A stretch of DNA of 64,000 bases from Charina bottae (lineage: Eukaryota > Chordata > Lepidosauria > Squamata > Charinaidae). Every line of letters begins with the position of its first letter. The stretch's first letter is position 1. Both the position numbers and the translations under genes were made by a program. The DNA lies in the NCBI GenBank assembly GCA_023362775.1, contig JALMGJ010000002.1, forward strand, positions 70,409,414 to 70,473,413. Reading direction: 5' to 3'. Under the pieces are notes generated by a model. That model had not been told where the DNA came from. It searched no databases and saw only the letters and a program-made list of their open reading frames with translations. Positions 55,291-64,000 of the stretch are shown here, in pieces.

Positions 55291-55559
55291 ACACAAGCAG
55301 CTTAAATGGAAAGTCAAATAGGTCCACTCTCTCCCAACAGTTGGGACTGAGGCAGGTGGTTGGCCTGCAGTAGTGCACTAATATGCCCTTGTGCCTCACT
55401 GTCACAGGGGCTGCCAACCAATGCCACATCTTTAAGCTCTAGGCAAATGAGCTTGTCAATACTTATTCCCCAGTGATTAGGGCCAATTGCATCTACAACA
55501 TTTTGGCACTATTCTGGACATTAAAAGAAGCCTCATCCTCCTGCTAAAGGAGAGAAAGG
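55291..55559. other. Possibly degraded LINE 3' UTR, no clear feature
   Basis: Continues from the tail on its 5' side but no motif is readable. Confidence 0.35.
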
Positions 55560-55655
55560 AGATCTTCCAGTAACTAGTTTTTATTGTGAACCACCCAGGG
55601 TCCCCGACGGGAGATGGGCGGTAATATAAATTTAATAAAATAAAAATAAATAAAA
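55560..55655 (+). repeat. LINE 3' tail, plus orientation
   Basis: GTGAACCACCCAGGGTCCCC, GACGGGAGATGGGCGG, then an (AATAAA)n run. Faces the tail at 55196 in opposite orientation. Confidence 0.75.
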
Positions 55656-56795
55656 TGGTCACATCAGTTCTTCAGATCAGATGCCTGGAGCTATGACCAT
55701 CTCCAGGATGGACCAGATGATCACCTGCATAGACTTAATATTTGATGGGATTTCATTTCCATCCTCTCCAGTAGATGCTTCTCCTTTTCTAAGAGGAATA
55801 GTCCAAAGATCCCAGAGGTGTCTGGCAATCCCAGCAAAAACAAGGAGCTTCCTCAAATGGTGTCTCTTAGTAGCTCTACCCAAGGGTAGGAACATATGGC
55901 CATCTCACTAGGTCCAGCTCAACATAGATGCTAACCTCAGAGGATAGACAGCATATTGCCTAGGATAAGTAGCCCAGGAAATCTGGATGGAGGAAGAAGC
56001 CCAAAGCAGCAGAAACTGGAATTACACACAGCATGACTAAACCTGCACAAGTTCCAGCCTCTTCTAAAGGGCCAGCACATCCTTCTCCTAACAGACAGCA
56101 TGACCACTGAAGCTCACAGCAGGAGAAAAGCACATCAAAATAGGAAAATAGCACATCAAACTATCTGACAATAAAGGCAAATAAATTCCTACGCTGGGCG
56201 GAGAAAAAGCGTACCTTCTCTCATGGCAGGGAATCCCGACATGGCAGCAGACGGGATCAGCCTTGAAGACCTGGACTCTGCAGAATGGAATCTCAACCCT
56301 GGGCCATTCAAGCAAATATCAACTTTCTAGAGGCCATCAATGGGCCTCTTAGCAATCCCCACCATGGAAGGCAGGCTGCTTAGCAAAATTGCAGGCACCT
56401 GTGCTGCCTTCTCTCCCTCCCATTTGAGCCTTTCCCCCCAGCATGGCAGAGTTGGCAATAAAGCTGCAACCGTGACACGGGTGTGGGGGAGATGGGAGGA
56501 GAATGGAGGAGACATGTGTTTTGGAGCTCTGCGGCCACCAGCAAGCCGAACAAAAGAAGGTGTTTTTCCTTCAGAAGGGGTGGACGGTTCAAAAGAGAAG
56601 AAGTATAGCAGCACAGGAAGACAAAGCACAGTGTAAAAAAGGTTCAAGAGCTCTACATGCTGGCCACTAACAGAAAAAGAAGAAGAAATCTCAGAGAGGG
56701 GACTAAAGGCAGAGCAGGCTTAAGAAGGAAATTTTGATGCGTACTAGTAATACTATAGTGCGTAGTATATGGATAATTGTAATGAATTTGAGTAA
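55656..56795. other. Intergenic DNA, nothing recognised
   Basis: Overlapping frames at 56327-56647 on both strands have no recognisable domain. Confidence 0.5.
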
Positions 56796-56900
56796 ACTCC
56801 GGGAGACAGTGGAGGACAGGAAGGCCTGGCGTGCTATGGTCCATGAGGTCACGAAGAGTCGGACACAACTAAACGACTGAACAACAACAACAACAAATAA
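56796..56900 (+). mobile_element. BovB LINE 3' end, 5' truncated
   Basis: GAGACAGTGGAGGACAGGAA, GGCCTGGCGTGCTATGGTCC, then GAGTCGGACACAACTAAACG and a (CAACAA)n tail. It encodes the last residues of BovB ORF2 (ETVEDRKAWRAMVHEVTKS-like). The same region is longer at 59309-59683 in the other orientation. Confidence 0.92.
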
Positions 56901-57189
56901 AGTAATAGGTAATAGAATACAGTAAATAGTAATAGTATAGAATATAGCAGTTGTCTTAATAATAGCAGCTGTCATCCGAATAGTATAGAGATAGCAATAG
57001 AACAGAATATACTGTAGGAAGCACTCACATATCACTTTTATGTTTGTTTTTACAAAATAAAACATCTCCCCAACCCTTACAGGGAGATATAAAGAAACCA
57101 CCTGTCCAGGGTCCAGTGCTTTGGTGTCTCTCTGGAGTCGGGGTCAGTCTAATTGGGCATGGCTGAAAAAAGAACCCGTGACACCCTCC
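56901..57189. other. Intergenic AT-rich DNA, nothing recognised
   Basis: Short AATAGTA-rich stretch after the BovB tail; nothing else. Confidence 0.45.
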
Positions 57190-58400
57190 AATTGCAAAGT
57201 CAAGAGATTCATCTCATCCTTCCCAGTCAGCTAACATTTACAGCATTCATTTCAGTTCTGCTCTTGGATATATTGTTATCATTCCAATAACAAAACTCTA
57301 AAATACTCTTTCCAGCATTTTTTAATTTCAGTTTCATCCCAAACCATCCCATCCATTTTATTCTTAATTCCATTCATTCTGTTAGAACTTCCTTCTTTAG
57401 GATTTCACCTACGTACTTCCAAAACAATGTTTTTATTTCCATCAAAATCACTCTGGATTTTCTATGCCCCTTTTAAACTTAACTGTTTCTTGTTTCCCTT
57501 GACTGCACTATTTACAGCTATCTTTTTCTCTCTGTACATATTAAACAAAAACTTTATCTTGTTCTAATTTTTTGCAGAAATTATTTTAATCATTGCATTT
57601 TCCCCTTGTCCATAATCTCTTTAACATTCCACCCAAAATCCTTTTTCATATTTCTTGTTGGTGAGATTCTACACATTTCTGGGTAACATTTTTTTTCAAT
57701 CTGTTTCAAATGGCCTCCACATCCTCTTTTCTTACATCAACTTTCCATTCATCCTGTTGAGAGATTAATCTTTCTCCCAATACGTTTTCATACAGGATAT
57801 ATACTTTGTCTTCCTACACTTTTACTTCTATTCTGCTTTCTTTCACTTTTTTTCTCCATGCCCATATTTTCTCCAGATCTGCTCTTCACATTTCCAAATA
57901 ATGGTCTGTCCCATATTCAAAACCTCTCATCACCCTTGTATCCTTTCCTAATCTTCTCAGTTTTTCATCATAAACAATAAAACCAATCATGCTTTTGAAT
58001 TTATATTCATTCCTTTCCCAGGTGTACATATGAATAGACTTTCACTTAAACCACATCTTTGAAACAAACAGACCTTCTCCTAAGCAGTCACCACTGTCAT
58101 TCATTCTTGGATCTCTGAATGGGCCAATCACTTTTATTGTACTCTCTCATCTTGTTCCTGCCCATCCATTCATGTCACCTAACGGAATAATTTTCCGTGG
58201 ATCACATTCATTCAGAATGCTGCACAATTTTTCCCAGATTCGTCCCTGATTCTTTCATTATCATCATTTACTGGAGCAACTATCACCATCCTATGGATTC
58301 CTACTTTCATATACACCTACTTTGGCCATTCATTTAATGACCTTGAAAGCATATGATCACTGTTGCCATAATGGCATTCTCTAGTCCGAGATTCATTAGT
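57190..58400 (-). mobile_element. APE-type LINE, endonuclease and linker region, decayed
   Basis: On the minus strand, broken frames read, in order, an endonuclease phrase GDMNGWAGTR (near 58175), IGPFRDPRMNDSGDCL (near 58130), SMIGFIVYDEKLRRLGKD and RVMRGFEYGTDHYLEM (near 57980-57890), and later MDGMVWDETEIKKCWKEYF (near 57320), which resembles the linker before the RT. These match APE-type LINEs with GD.NGWVG and ..SDHYLVE motifs. Many stops. Direction and content fit the piece at 50690-51600 being a later part of the same copy. Confidence 0.65.
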
Positions 58401-59308
58401 TCCTGACTCTTCAGATTAATTCTTCACAGTGACCCCCATCCCACCAAGCAGAAGGCACATGTTGTATGCTGACACAGCATGCAGGTTAAGAGATAATAAG
58501 AGAAATGAGTGAGCTGCTGCCACCCCACCATGTTCTTCTTCCAACTTTTCCATATCTTAGAATATATATCATACTGCAGCTCGAGGCTCAGCATCACTAC
58601 CTTGTGTTTCTCTGCTGGACTCCTGCCTCACACCATTTCGATCTTCATTAGCAGAAAATGTGGTTTGGGGGGTTTTGTTCAAAAAAGCAGCTGGCAGAAA
58701 AAAAGTATGAGTCTCCTCCCCTTCAAACCACTGGCTTCTGAGCCTGTTGTTTATTACAAACTAACAAGCATCAGGGCTTTATTGCACACATTTGTATATA
58801 CTGTGCATTTGTTACAAGCATTTGTCTGTAACCTGTAATTTGCCCCTTTTGTTGTTATGGAATCTACATGGTTACCCTTATTCTTTCTAAAGCTGAAAAG
58901 AAAGTCCATTCCGTTTACTTCAATGAAAAACAAACCACCAACACCCCTCACAAGCTGCTCATATCATTTCTGATTGTGAATTTTGACTAAGGAAAAGCTG
59001 ACCACGGTGGAAATCAACAGCTTTTGCCTCTGATCCCAGCCCTTCCTGTCTTTCAGATATACTGTATCTAGAGCGACATACCAGAACTTTGCATAAGAGA
59101 TTACTTAGTAAGCGTCCAGTTGGCATGAGCTGCACCCACACACATTGGGAAGGGGGGGGAATGCACCAATGGGAATCTCTATCCCTCCTTCATAGAAGGA
59201 GGGTAGGTCATGCCCTTGTCAGACCCAAACGTTGTTGCTGGAAACTAGAAAGTGATTAAACAAAAACTGCCTGCAGAGCATTTCTCAGTTAAAAACTGCA
59301 GTGGCGGT
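58401..59308. other. Intergenic DNA, nothing recognised
   Basis: No gene, RNA or clear repeat found. Confidence 0.5.
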
Positions 59309-59690
59309 ATCGTTTGTTGTTGTTGTTCAGTCGTTTAGTCGTGTCCGACTCTTCGTGACCCCATGGACCATAGCACGCCAGGCCTTCCTGTCCTCCACTG
59401 TCTCCTGGAGTTTACTCAAATTCATGTTCATTACATCGGTGATGCTATCTAACCATCTCATCCTCTGCCGTCCCCTTCTCCTTTTGCCTTCAGTCTTTCC
59501 CAGCATCAGGGTCTTTTCCAGTGAGTCCTCTCTTCGCATTAGGTGGCCAAAGTATTTGAGCTTCAGCTTCAGCATCTGTCCTTCCAATGAGCAGTCAGGG
59601 TTGATTTCCTTTAGGATTGACTGATTTGACCTCCTTGCAGTCCAAGGTATCATACAAGGCGGTAAATAAACAGAGGCATTCACTGTGTGA
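59309..59690 (-). mobile_element. BovB LINE ORF2 C-terminus and 3' end
   Basis: The minus-strand frame 59683-59327 reads VPWTARRSNQSILKEINPD-like sequence (here IPWTARRSNQSILKEIN), then LKLKYFGHLMRREDSLEKTL, GKRRRGRQRMRWLDSITDVM and EDRKAWRAMVHGVTKSRTRL, the unmistakable end of BovB ORF2. The left end is (CAA)n with GTTCAGTCGTTTAGTCGTG. The final about 110 codons are open, so this copy is younger than most LINEs here, but the catalytic parts are absent. Confidence 0.95.
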
Positions 59691-60824
59691 CTACACTTGG
59701 ATATAGCATAGACACACCCACTTTGAATATTTGAATGTGGTGTGACTATTTTGTTGGGGACTTCGGTTCCTTTCCTTCATGAGGATATTTCCTTTATGCA
59801 ACATAGATGTCCTTTCCAGGAGTCTCGATGGCCCTTTAGATTGCTTTTTTCAGGGGACAGAGCACCAGGTCAGGTTGATGTATCTTTGATCAGATTCCAA
59901 AGGAAATTTGTAGGCCATAAACCCTCCACACCAACTGCTTTCCCACAATAAAACATTGTTGCCTTTCTGTTTGTAACCTTCACATCCACATTCTTTGCAA
60001 AATTAGGGATCAGTGTTTTTTCTGAATGGTTGCCAATGCTTGATTATTAATATTCACTCTTCCAGCCAATATATCTTTTTCACATTGATTTTCTCGCCAA
60101 TACCTGGTGAAAGATCGAGAGAAAGAGGAGGGCAGGCAACTTTGAGAATGGTGCTGATTTTGCAAGGGAATGAATAAACTTTATATTATTCCATTTGAAA
60201 AGTAATCATTGCTTACTATGAATAATAACGTATAATAATAAAGCTTTTGTTTTACAGTATATCATCATTACCTTTCTATTCCCAATGCTTTCAGACTAAG
60301 AACAATAGAACAAAAAGACGGTGACTCTGTCAAAAGAAGGAGACAGACCCATTTGGCTGCCTTAACAATGGGTGTCTCCTGTCCTGATCTTAAGTAATTC
60401 TAACTGTGCCATGAATGTCTGAAGTGCCGGAGATACCATCTTCCTTTCTTCCATGCTAGAGCTAGATCAGTGCTCTCTGGAATGTGTGAACACATTGTAG
60501 ACATCAGGTACAGGACCTGCCAAGAAAGCAAGGTTAGGAAAACTGGACTGGAATATTTATCAGCTATAATAAGACAAGTTGATGATGTAAGAATATGCTT
60601 AGGGAGTCTGTCTTTTGGCTAAGGACTGTGTAGGATTAAGGCAAACTCTTCTCCATGACCTAACCTCTTCCTCCGCCTCCCTAGTTTTGGTGAATCTGTG
60701 ACTGGTCCAAATATTCTTTGAAACTGACTAAAAGTTTTCATGTCTAACACATTTTATTTACAAAGAACATGACTATTTTTGTTGACAGAGCTGATAAATT
60801 ACTGTTTCTCTTGCAAAAGTGAGA
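59691..60824. other. Intergenic DNA, nothing recognised
   Basis: No gene, RNA or clear repeat found. Confidence 0.5.
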
Positions 60825-60950
60825 AACTGTGGCTGTCCAGATGTTACTGATTGACAATTCCCATTCCCAACATCTGTTTTCCAGTGATCATGCTGGCTAG
60901 GATTGCTGGGAGTTGTAATTCCGCAATATCTGAAGAGTCACATGTTTTCT
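60825..60950. repeat. Old palindromic MITE (hAT-like)
   Basis: CTGTGGCTGTCCAGATGTTA and GCTGGCTAGGATTGCTGGGA, then GTTGTAATTCCGCAATATCT: imperfect inverted repeat of the 28849/35888 family. Confidence 0.5.
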
Positions 60951-61876
60951 ATTCTTACTACTTTGATAAAGATACTGGGGATAACTTTAAGAAATGTCAT
61001 TAGCATGTGTATATGTACACTAGAATGAGCATTCTTGACATTTCAGTTTCTTTCTTCAGACCTTTAGAAAAATGAAATATCTGAGTGGAAATGGATCCAT
61101 CCTGACTTTTGTGTACATTTATTTTATGTGCATGACCATGAATACTACAGGATAGTCCCTGAAGCTGCCCTTTAATATGCTGCATGTGCTGAGGTTCATT
61201 TGGGGTTGTGAAGTAGGACAAGGATTAGAGCACCATGACATTTTAACCGCAGAGAATAAAGCATGTCTTTGTTTACCTGATGTGGGCACTTCCAGGATAT
61301 GGCATATCTGGAATGTCTGAGTTGCAGCGATTACATAGCAAAATACAAGCATATTAAACATGCTATTATTTTAGGACTTAAAGAAAGGATACTGTTAACT
61401 GTACTGAGATATCAACTTTGGAAAGCTTTGAAGGAGAATCAGACATTGATCCTTAGTAGAGAATAGAATATACCCCTATTTTATTTAACTTATTTATACT
61501 TTATTTTAATTTTCCATTATTCAGGCCTCAGACTTTCAGAACAGCTTACTGCTTTAATATTTGAAAGCATAAATAACATATTTAACAATTAAAAATCAGC
61601 AGAATTTTGCACAATTAGTCTTCAAAAATAAAACCCACCAAATTTAAAATTTATATCAAAGAGTTTACACTAAAAGGCCTGAGCATACAAAATGTTTTCT
61701 GGGGAAATAATTCATTAGGCAAGGTGGGTTTCCCCCAGTCTCCTAGTGTGTGATGAACCTTTGTGTCATATGAATATTCACAAAACTTCATGACATCCAC
61801 CACTTCCTTCCCCACTAGCCAGGCAGGCTGGACTGAAATTCTGCAACCCATTCAAACATTTTCTGTGGCCTCCATA
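60951..61876. other. Intergenic DNA, nothing recognised
   Basis: No gene, RNA or clear repeat found. Confidence 0.5.
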
Positions 61877-61941
61877 CTGGCTGGGGAATTTTGGGAATTG
61901 AAGTCCACACATCTTAAAGTTGCCAAGTTTGAGAAACACTG
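61877..61941. repeat. Half of the palindromic hAT MITE
   Basis: CTGGCTGGGGAATTTTGGGA, then AGTCCACACATCTTAAAGTT and GAGAAACACTG is the right half of the element at 7530-7636. The left half is missing. Confidence 0.85.
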
Positions 61942-62254
61942 CTTTAAGCAAATTGCACAAACCAGCTCTGCCTGTTGCATTTTGTATCGGTTGAAGTTTA
62001 TGAAAAGTCACAGAGTGCTCTCCCTACCCCATCTGGGCTATTCAAGTATTACTTTGCTCTGGCCAGATTATCTGTATCCAGGAGGGAACAGAGCTGTTAT
62101 ATTCAGTGGAAGGTGTTCAAGCCACAGAAGCCACCTGAGTTTCTAAAAATAAAACAGATCTAATTCTGTCCACAAAATATGACTCCTGATTGCTTCGAAG
62201 TCTGATGAATGTTCCTCATATCTCTCCTTGAGCTTTAGTTACTGGCCATTATTG
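61942..62254. other. Intergenic DNA, nothing recognised
   Basis: No gene, RNA or clear repeat found. Confidence 0.5.
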
Positions 62255-62462
62255 AACCCGGAAGTTCCGCCGTTGCGGCAGCGCGCAAAAACCCGGAAGC
62301 GCTGCTGCCGCTTTCAGATTTTTGCGCACCGCCGTTGGTGTGTCGCCGCAGGAAAACCCGGAAGCGCTGATGATGATCAGCGCTTCCAGGTTGTGTGGCG
62401 ACACACCAGACTCTGTGTGGCGACACACTTTTGTGTCACAACACACAGTTTGGAAAGCTCTG
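62255..62462. mobile_element. hAT element, one end missing
   Basis: Same interior as 62829-63090 (GTTGGTGTGTCGCCGC, AACCCGGAAGCGCTGATGAT) and the same A-type right end (ACACAGTTTGGAAAGCTCTG). The left B-type terminus is absent, so no target duplication can be read. Confidence 0.85.
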
Positions 62463-62820
62463 CCCTAAAGTGATACATGAAAATGAAAATGATTTAATTG
62501 GGGCTAGAGTTACATTTCTACTAATTATATTGTAACTCGTATATATCAAGTATTTTCAAACGGCGGGTACAATTGTCCACTCTGCCGTCACAGGAGAAGC
62601 AATACTGTGAGTGGGTTTTTACAGCCCTCCTGCTTGCCTGGCTAAGATTGCAGGCAGGTTGTGCGGACCAGTGGGGAGCAAAGCTCGAAGCGATTTCTGC
62701 CAGTGCTCCCACTTTGCCTGCATGAGGCCGATCAGTTTTTTTTTTTTTTTTTAAAGGCTGACTCCCTCTAAGTTGCTCACAATTCCCTAGATGGCCAGGA
62801 CCCACACTTTGGGAGCCTTT
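62463..62820. other. Intergenic DNA with a poly(T) run
   Basis: T run at 62736-62752. No gene or RNA found. Confidence 0.5.
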
Positions 62821-63098
62821 ACCTAGACCAGGGCTTTCCAAAGTTTTTCCTGCGGCGACACACCAACCGGCGTTGGTGTGTCGCCGCGGGAAAACCCGGA
62901 AGTGCGGCAGCGCACAAAAACCCGGAAGCGCTGCTGCTGCTTTCGGGTTTTGCGCGCTGCAGTTGGTGTGTCGCCGCGGGAAAACCCGGAAGCGCTGATG
63001 ATGATCAGCGCTTCCGGGTTGTGTGGCGACACACCAGACTGTGTGTGGCGACACACTTTTGTGTCGCCACACACAGTTTGGAAAGCTCTGGCCTAGAC
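62821..63098. mobile_element. Non-autonomous hAT element with 8-bp duplication
   Basis: Element at 62829-63090, from CAGGGCTTTCCAAAGTTTTT (B-type) to CACAGTTTGGAAAGCTCTG (A-type). Flanks ACCTAGAC (62821-62828) and GCCTAGAC (63091-63098) match at 7 of 8. The interior repeats a CGGAAGCGCTG...CAGCGCTTCCG palindrome and GGTGTGTCGCCGCGGGAAAA twice. Confidence 0.92.
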
Positions 63099-63493
63099 CA
63101 TAATTACCATTTGGTGGATCTATAACCTTCCAGCACCATCTTTTGGAATGGTCACTAAGATAGGGGCAAAAGTATAGTGTCCCAGTTCCTCATTCAGATA
63201 AATACTATAACTGAAGATGATATTGCAGGCAACTGAAAGATTCAGGAGAAGTAGCTGGATTTCCCTGCCCCTGCCTCCTGGTATAAAGCATCCTAGATGA
63301 TTATGGCTGGTTTCACTGCCAGCCTCAGGTCCATGAGAAACATGCATCTCAGGTTCTCAGTCACGAAAAAAATCACATCTAGAATGATGACAATGATTAT
63401 CAAAGGAGAAACATTAATAATGGGATCAAATGGGCATATATGGGCACATATTGCACCTGTTCTGTGCTTTTTGGTATTGTTTATGTTTTAATA
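63099..63493. other. Intergenic DNA, nothing recognised
   Basis: No gene, RNA or clear repeat found. Confidence 0.5.
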
Positions 63494-63576
63494 GTAAGCC
63501 ACCTAGAGTCAGGAATGTGAGATGGGCAGCTATATAAATTGAATAAATGAATGAACAAACAGATAAATAAATAAAT
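63494..63576 (+). repeat. L2/CR1-type LINE 3' tail
   Basis: GTAAGCCACCTAGAGTCAGG, GAGATGGGCAGCTATATAAA, then (AATAAATG)n. Confidence 0.8.
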
Positions 63577-64000
63577 TTGTTGGGCCCTACATTGGTTTCC
63601 TATCAGGTTCCGAGTGCAATTTAAAGTGCTGGGCTTAACCAATAAAGCCCTTTATAGCTTGGTGCTGGGTTACCTTCAGGAACGCATCTCTCCACCGGTT
63701 TCAGCCCTACCACTTTGATCATGCCAGGAGAAGCAGCTGGTTCCCGAGGCACTGATTTTTTCATCACTGACCTGTCCCTCTGGAATGATGTCCCATGAGA
63801 AGTACATTTGACTCCAGTTCCACTCACCTTCCAGACCAGAACCTACCTAAAATGGAGCTTTTCCATAGGGTTTGGGGGGGGGGGTTATGCCAGATGTGTT
63901 TAGGAGTTTAGGTTTCTCTATTTTGATTGACAGCTTTCATTTTATATACTTTTTATTGTAATTGGTTTTTTTCTATGCTGTGAGTCACCAAGAGTCTGTG
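63577..64000 (+). mobile_element. L2-clade LINE 3' end, continues past the window
   Basis: In broken frames the + strand reads ALHWFPIRFRVQFKVLGLTN-like text (TACATTGGTTTCCTATCAGG, GAGTGCAATTTAAAGTGCTG), KALYSLVLGYLQERISP, and a CTGGAATGATGTCCC 'LWNDVP' phrase, then a 3' UTR. At 63983-64000 the GAGTCACCAAGAGTCTGTG tail starts and is cut by the window edge. Tail-to-head with the preceding LINE tail at 63494. Confidence 0.85.

Noticed and set aside
62521..63072. 183-codon minus-strand frame
   Set aside because: It is built from the tandem and palindromic interior of a hAT MITE plus a poly(T) run, not a gene.

Overview
The window is non-coding, repeat-dense vertebrate DNA, most likely from a squamate reptile (lizard or snake). 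The reasons are the combination of BovB/RTE, L2, CR1, L1 and Penelope-like retroelements, a tRNA-derived SINE that shares its 3' end with BovB, a Ty3/gypsy chromovirus and several small hAT families. There are also many long microsatellites and no dense genes. I recognise no host protein exon and no functional RNA gene. Most open frames are shadows of low-complexity or GC-rich DNA. The readable proteins are decayed retroelement proteins.

Layout. 1-1700 is a GC- and CpG-rich island, probably the promoter or 5' end of a neighbouring gene. 1.7-14.9 kb is intergenic DNA with SINEs, small hAT elements, an L2 3' end and microsatellites. 14.9-25.1 kb is a three-level nest: an RTE-clade LINE (minus strand) is split by a Ty3/gypsy chromovirus (minus strand, 16265-24315, 5-bp target duplication). 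The chromovirus reverse transcriptase is split in turn by a 2.56-kb hAT-type element (18748-21309, 8-bp target duplication). That hAT element contains a 2.2-kb inverted repeat carrying two facing copies of what looks like a CpG-island promoter plus first exon, and a tandem array of inverted CCAAT boxes. 25-44 kb is mostly unique or very old DNA with L2 and CR1 remnants, one 5S-rRNA-like fragment and a small GC-rich island at 31.36-31.51 kb. 44.4-54 kb contains two Penelope-like insertions, both with a 33-34 bp extension outside their inverted repeat, a CR1 split by a hAT element, three SINE copies and an L1 3' end inserted into an older LINE. 54-64 kb contains BovB 3' ends, a decayed LINE endonuclease region, two neighbouring hAT copies and an L2 3' end running off the window.

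How the parts relate. The chromovirus keeps the signs of a self-priming cycle: a 12-nt sequence just inside its 5' LTR is complementary to the predicted start of its own transcript. The SINEs probably borrow BovB machinery through a shared 3' sequence. The hAT families are non-autonomous; no transposase is present here. All autonomous-type proteins seen are broken by stops, frameshifts or truncation.
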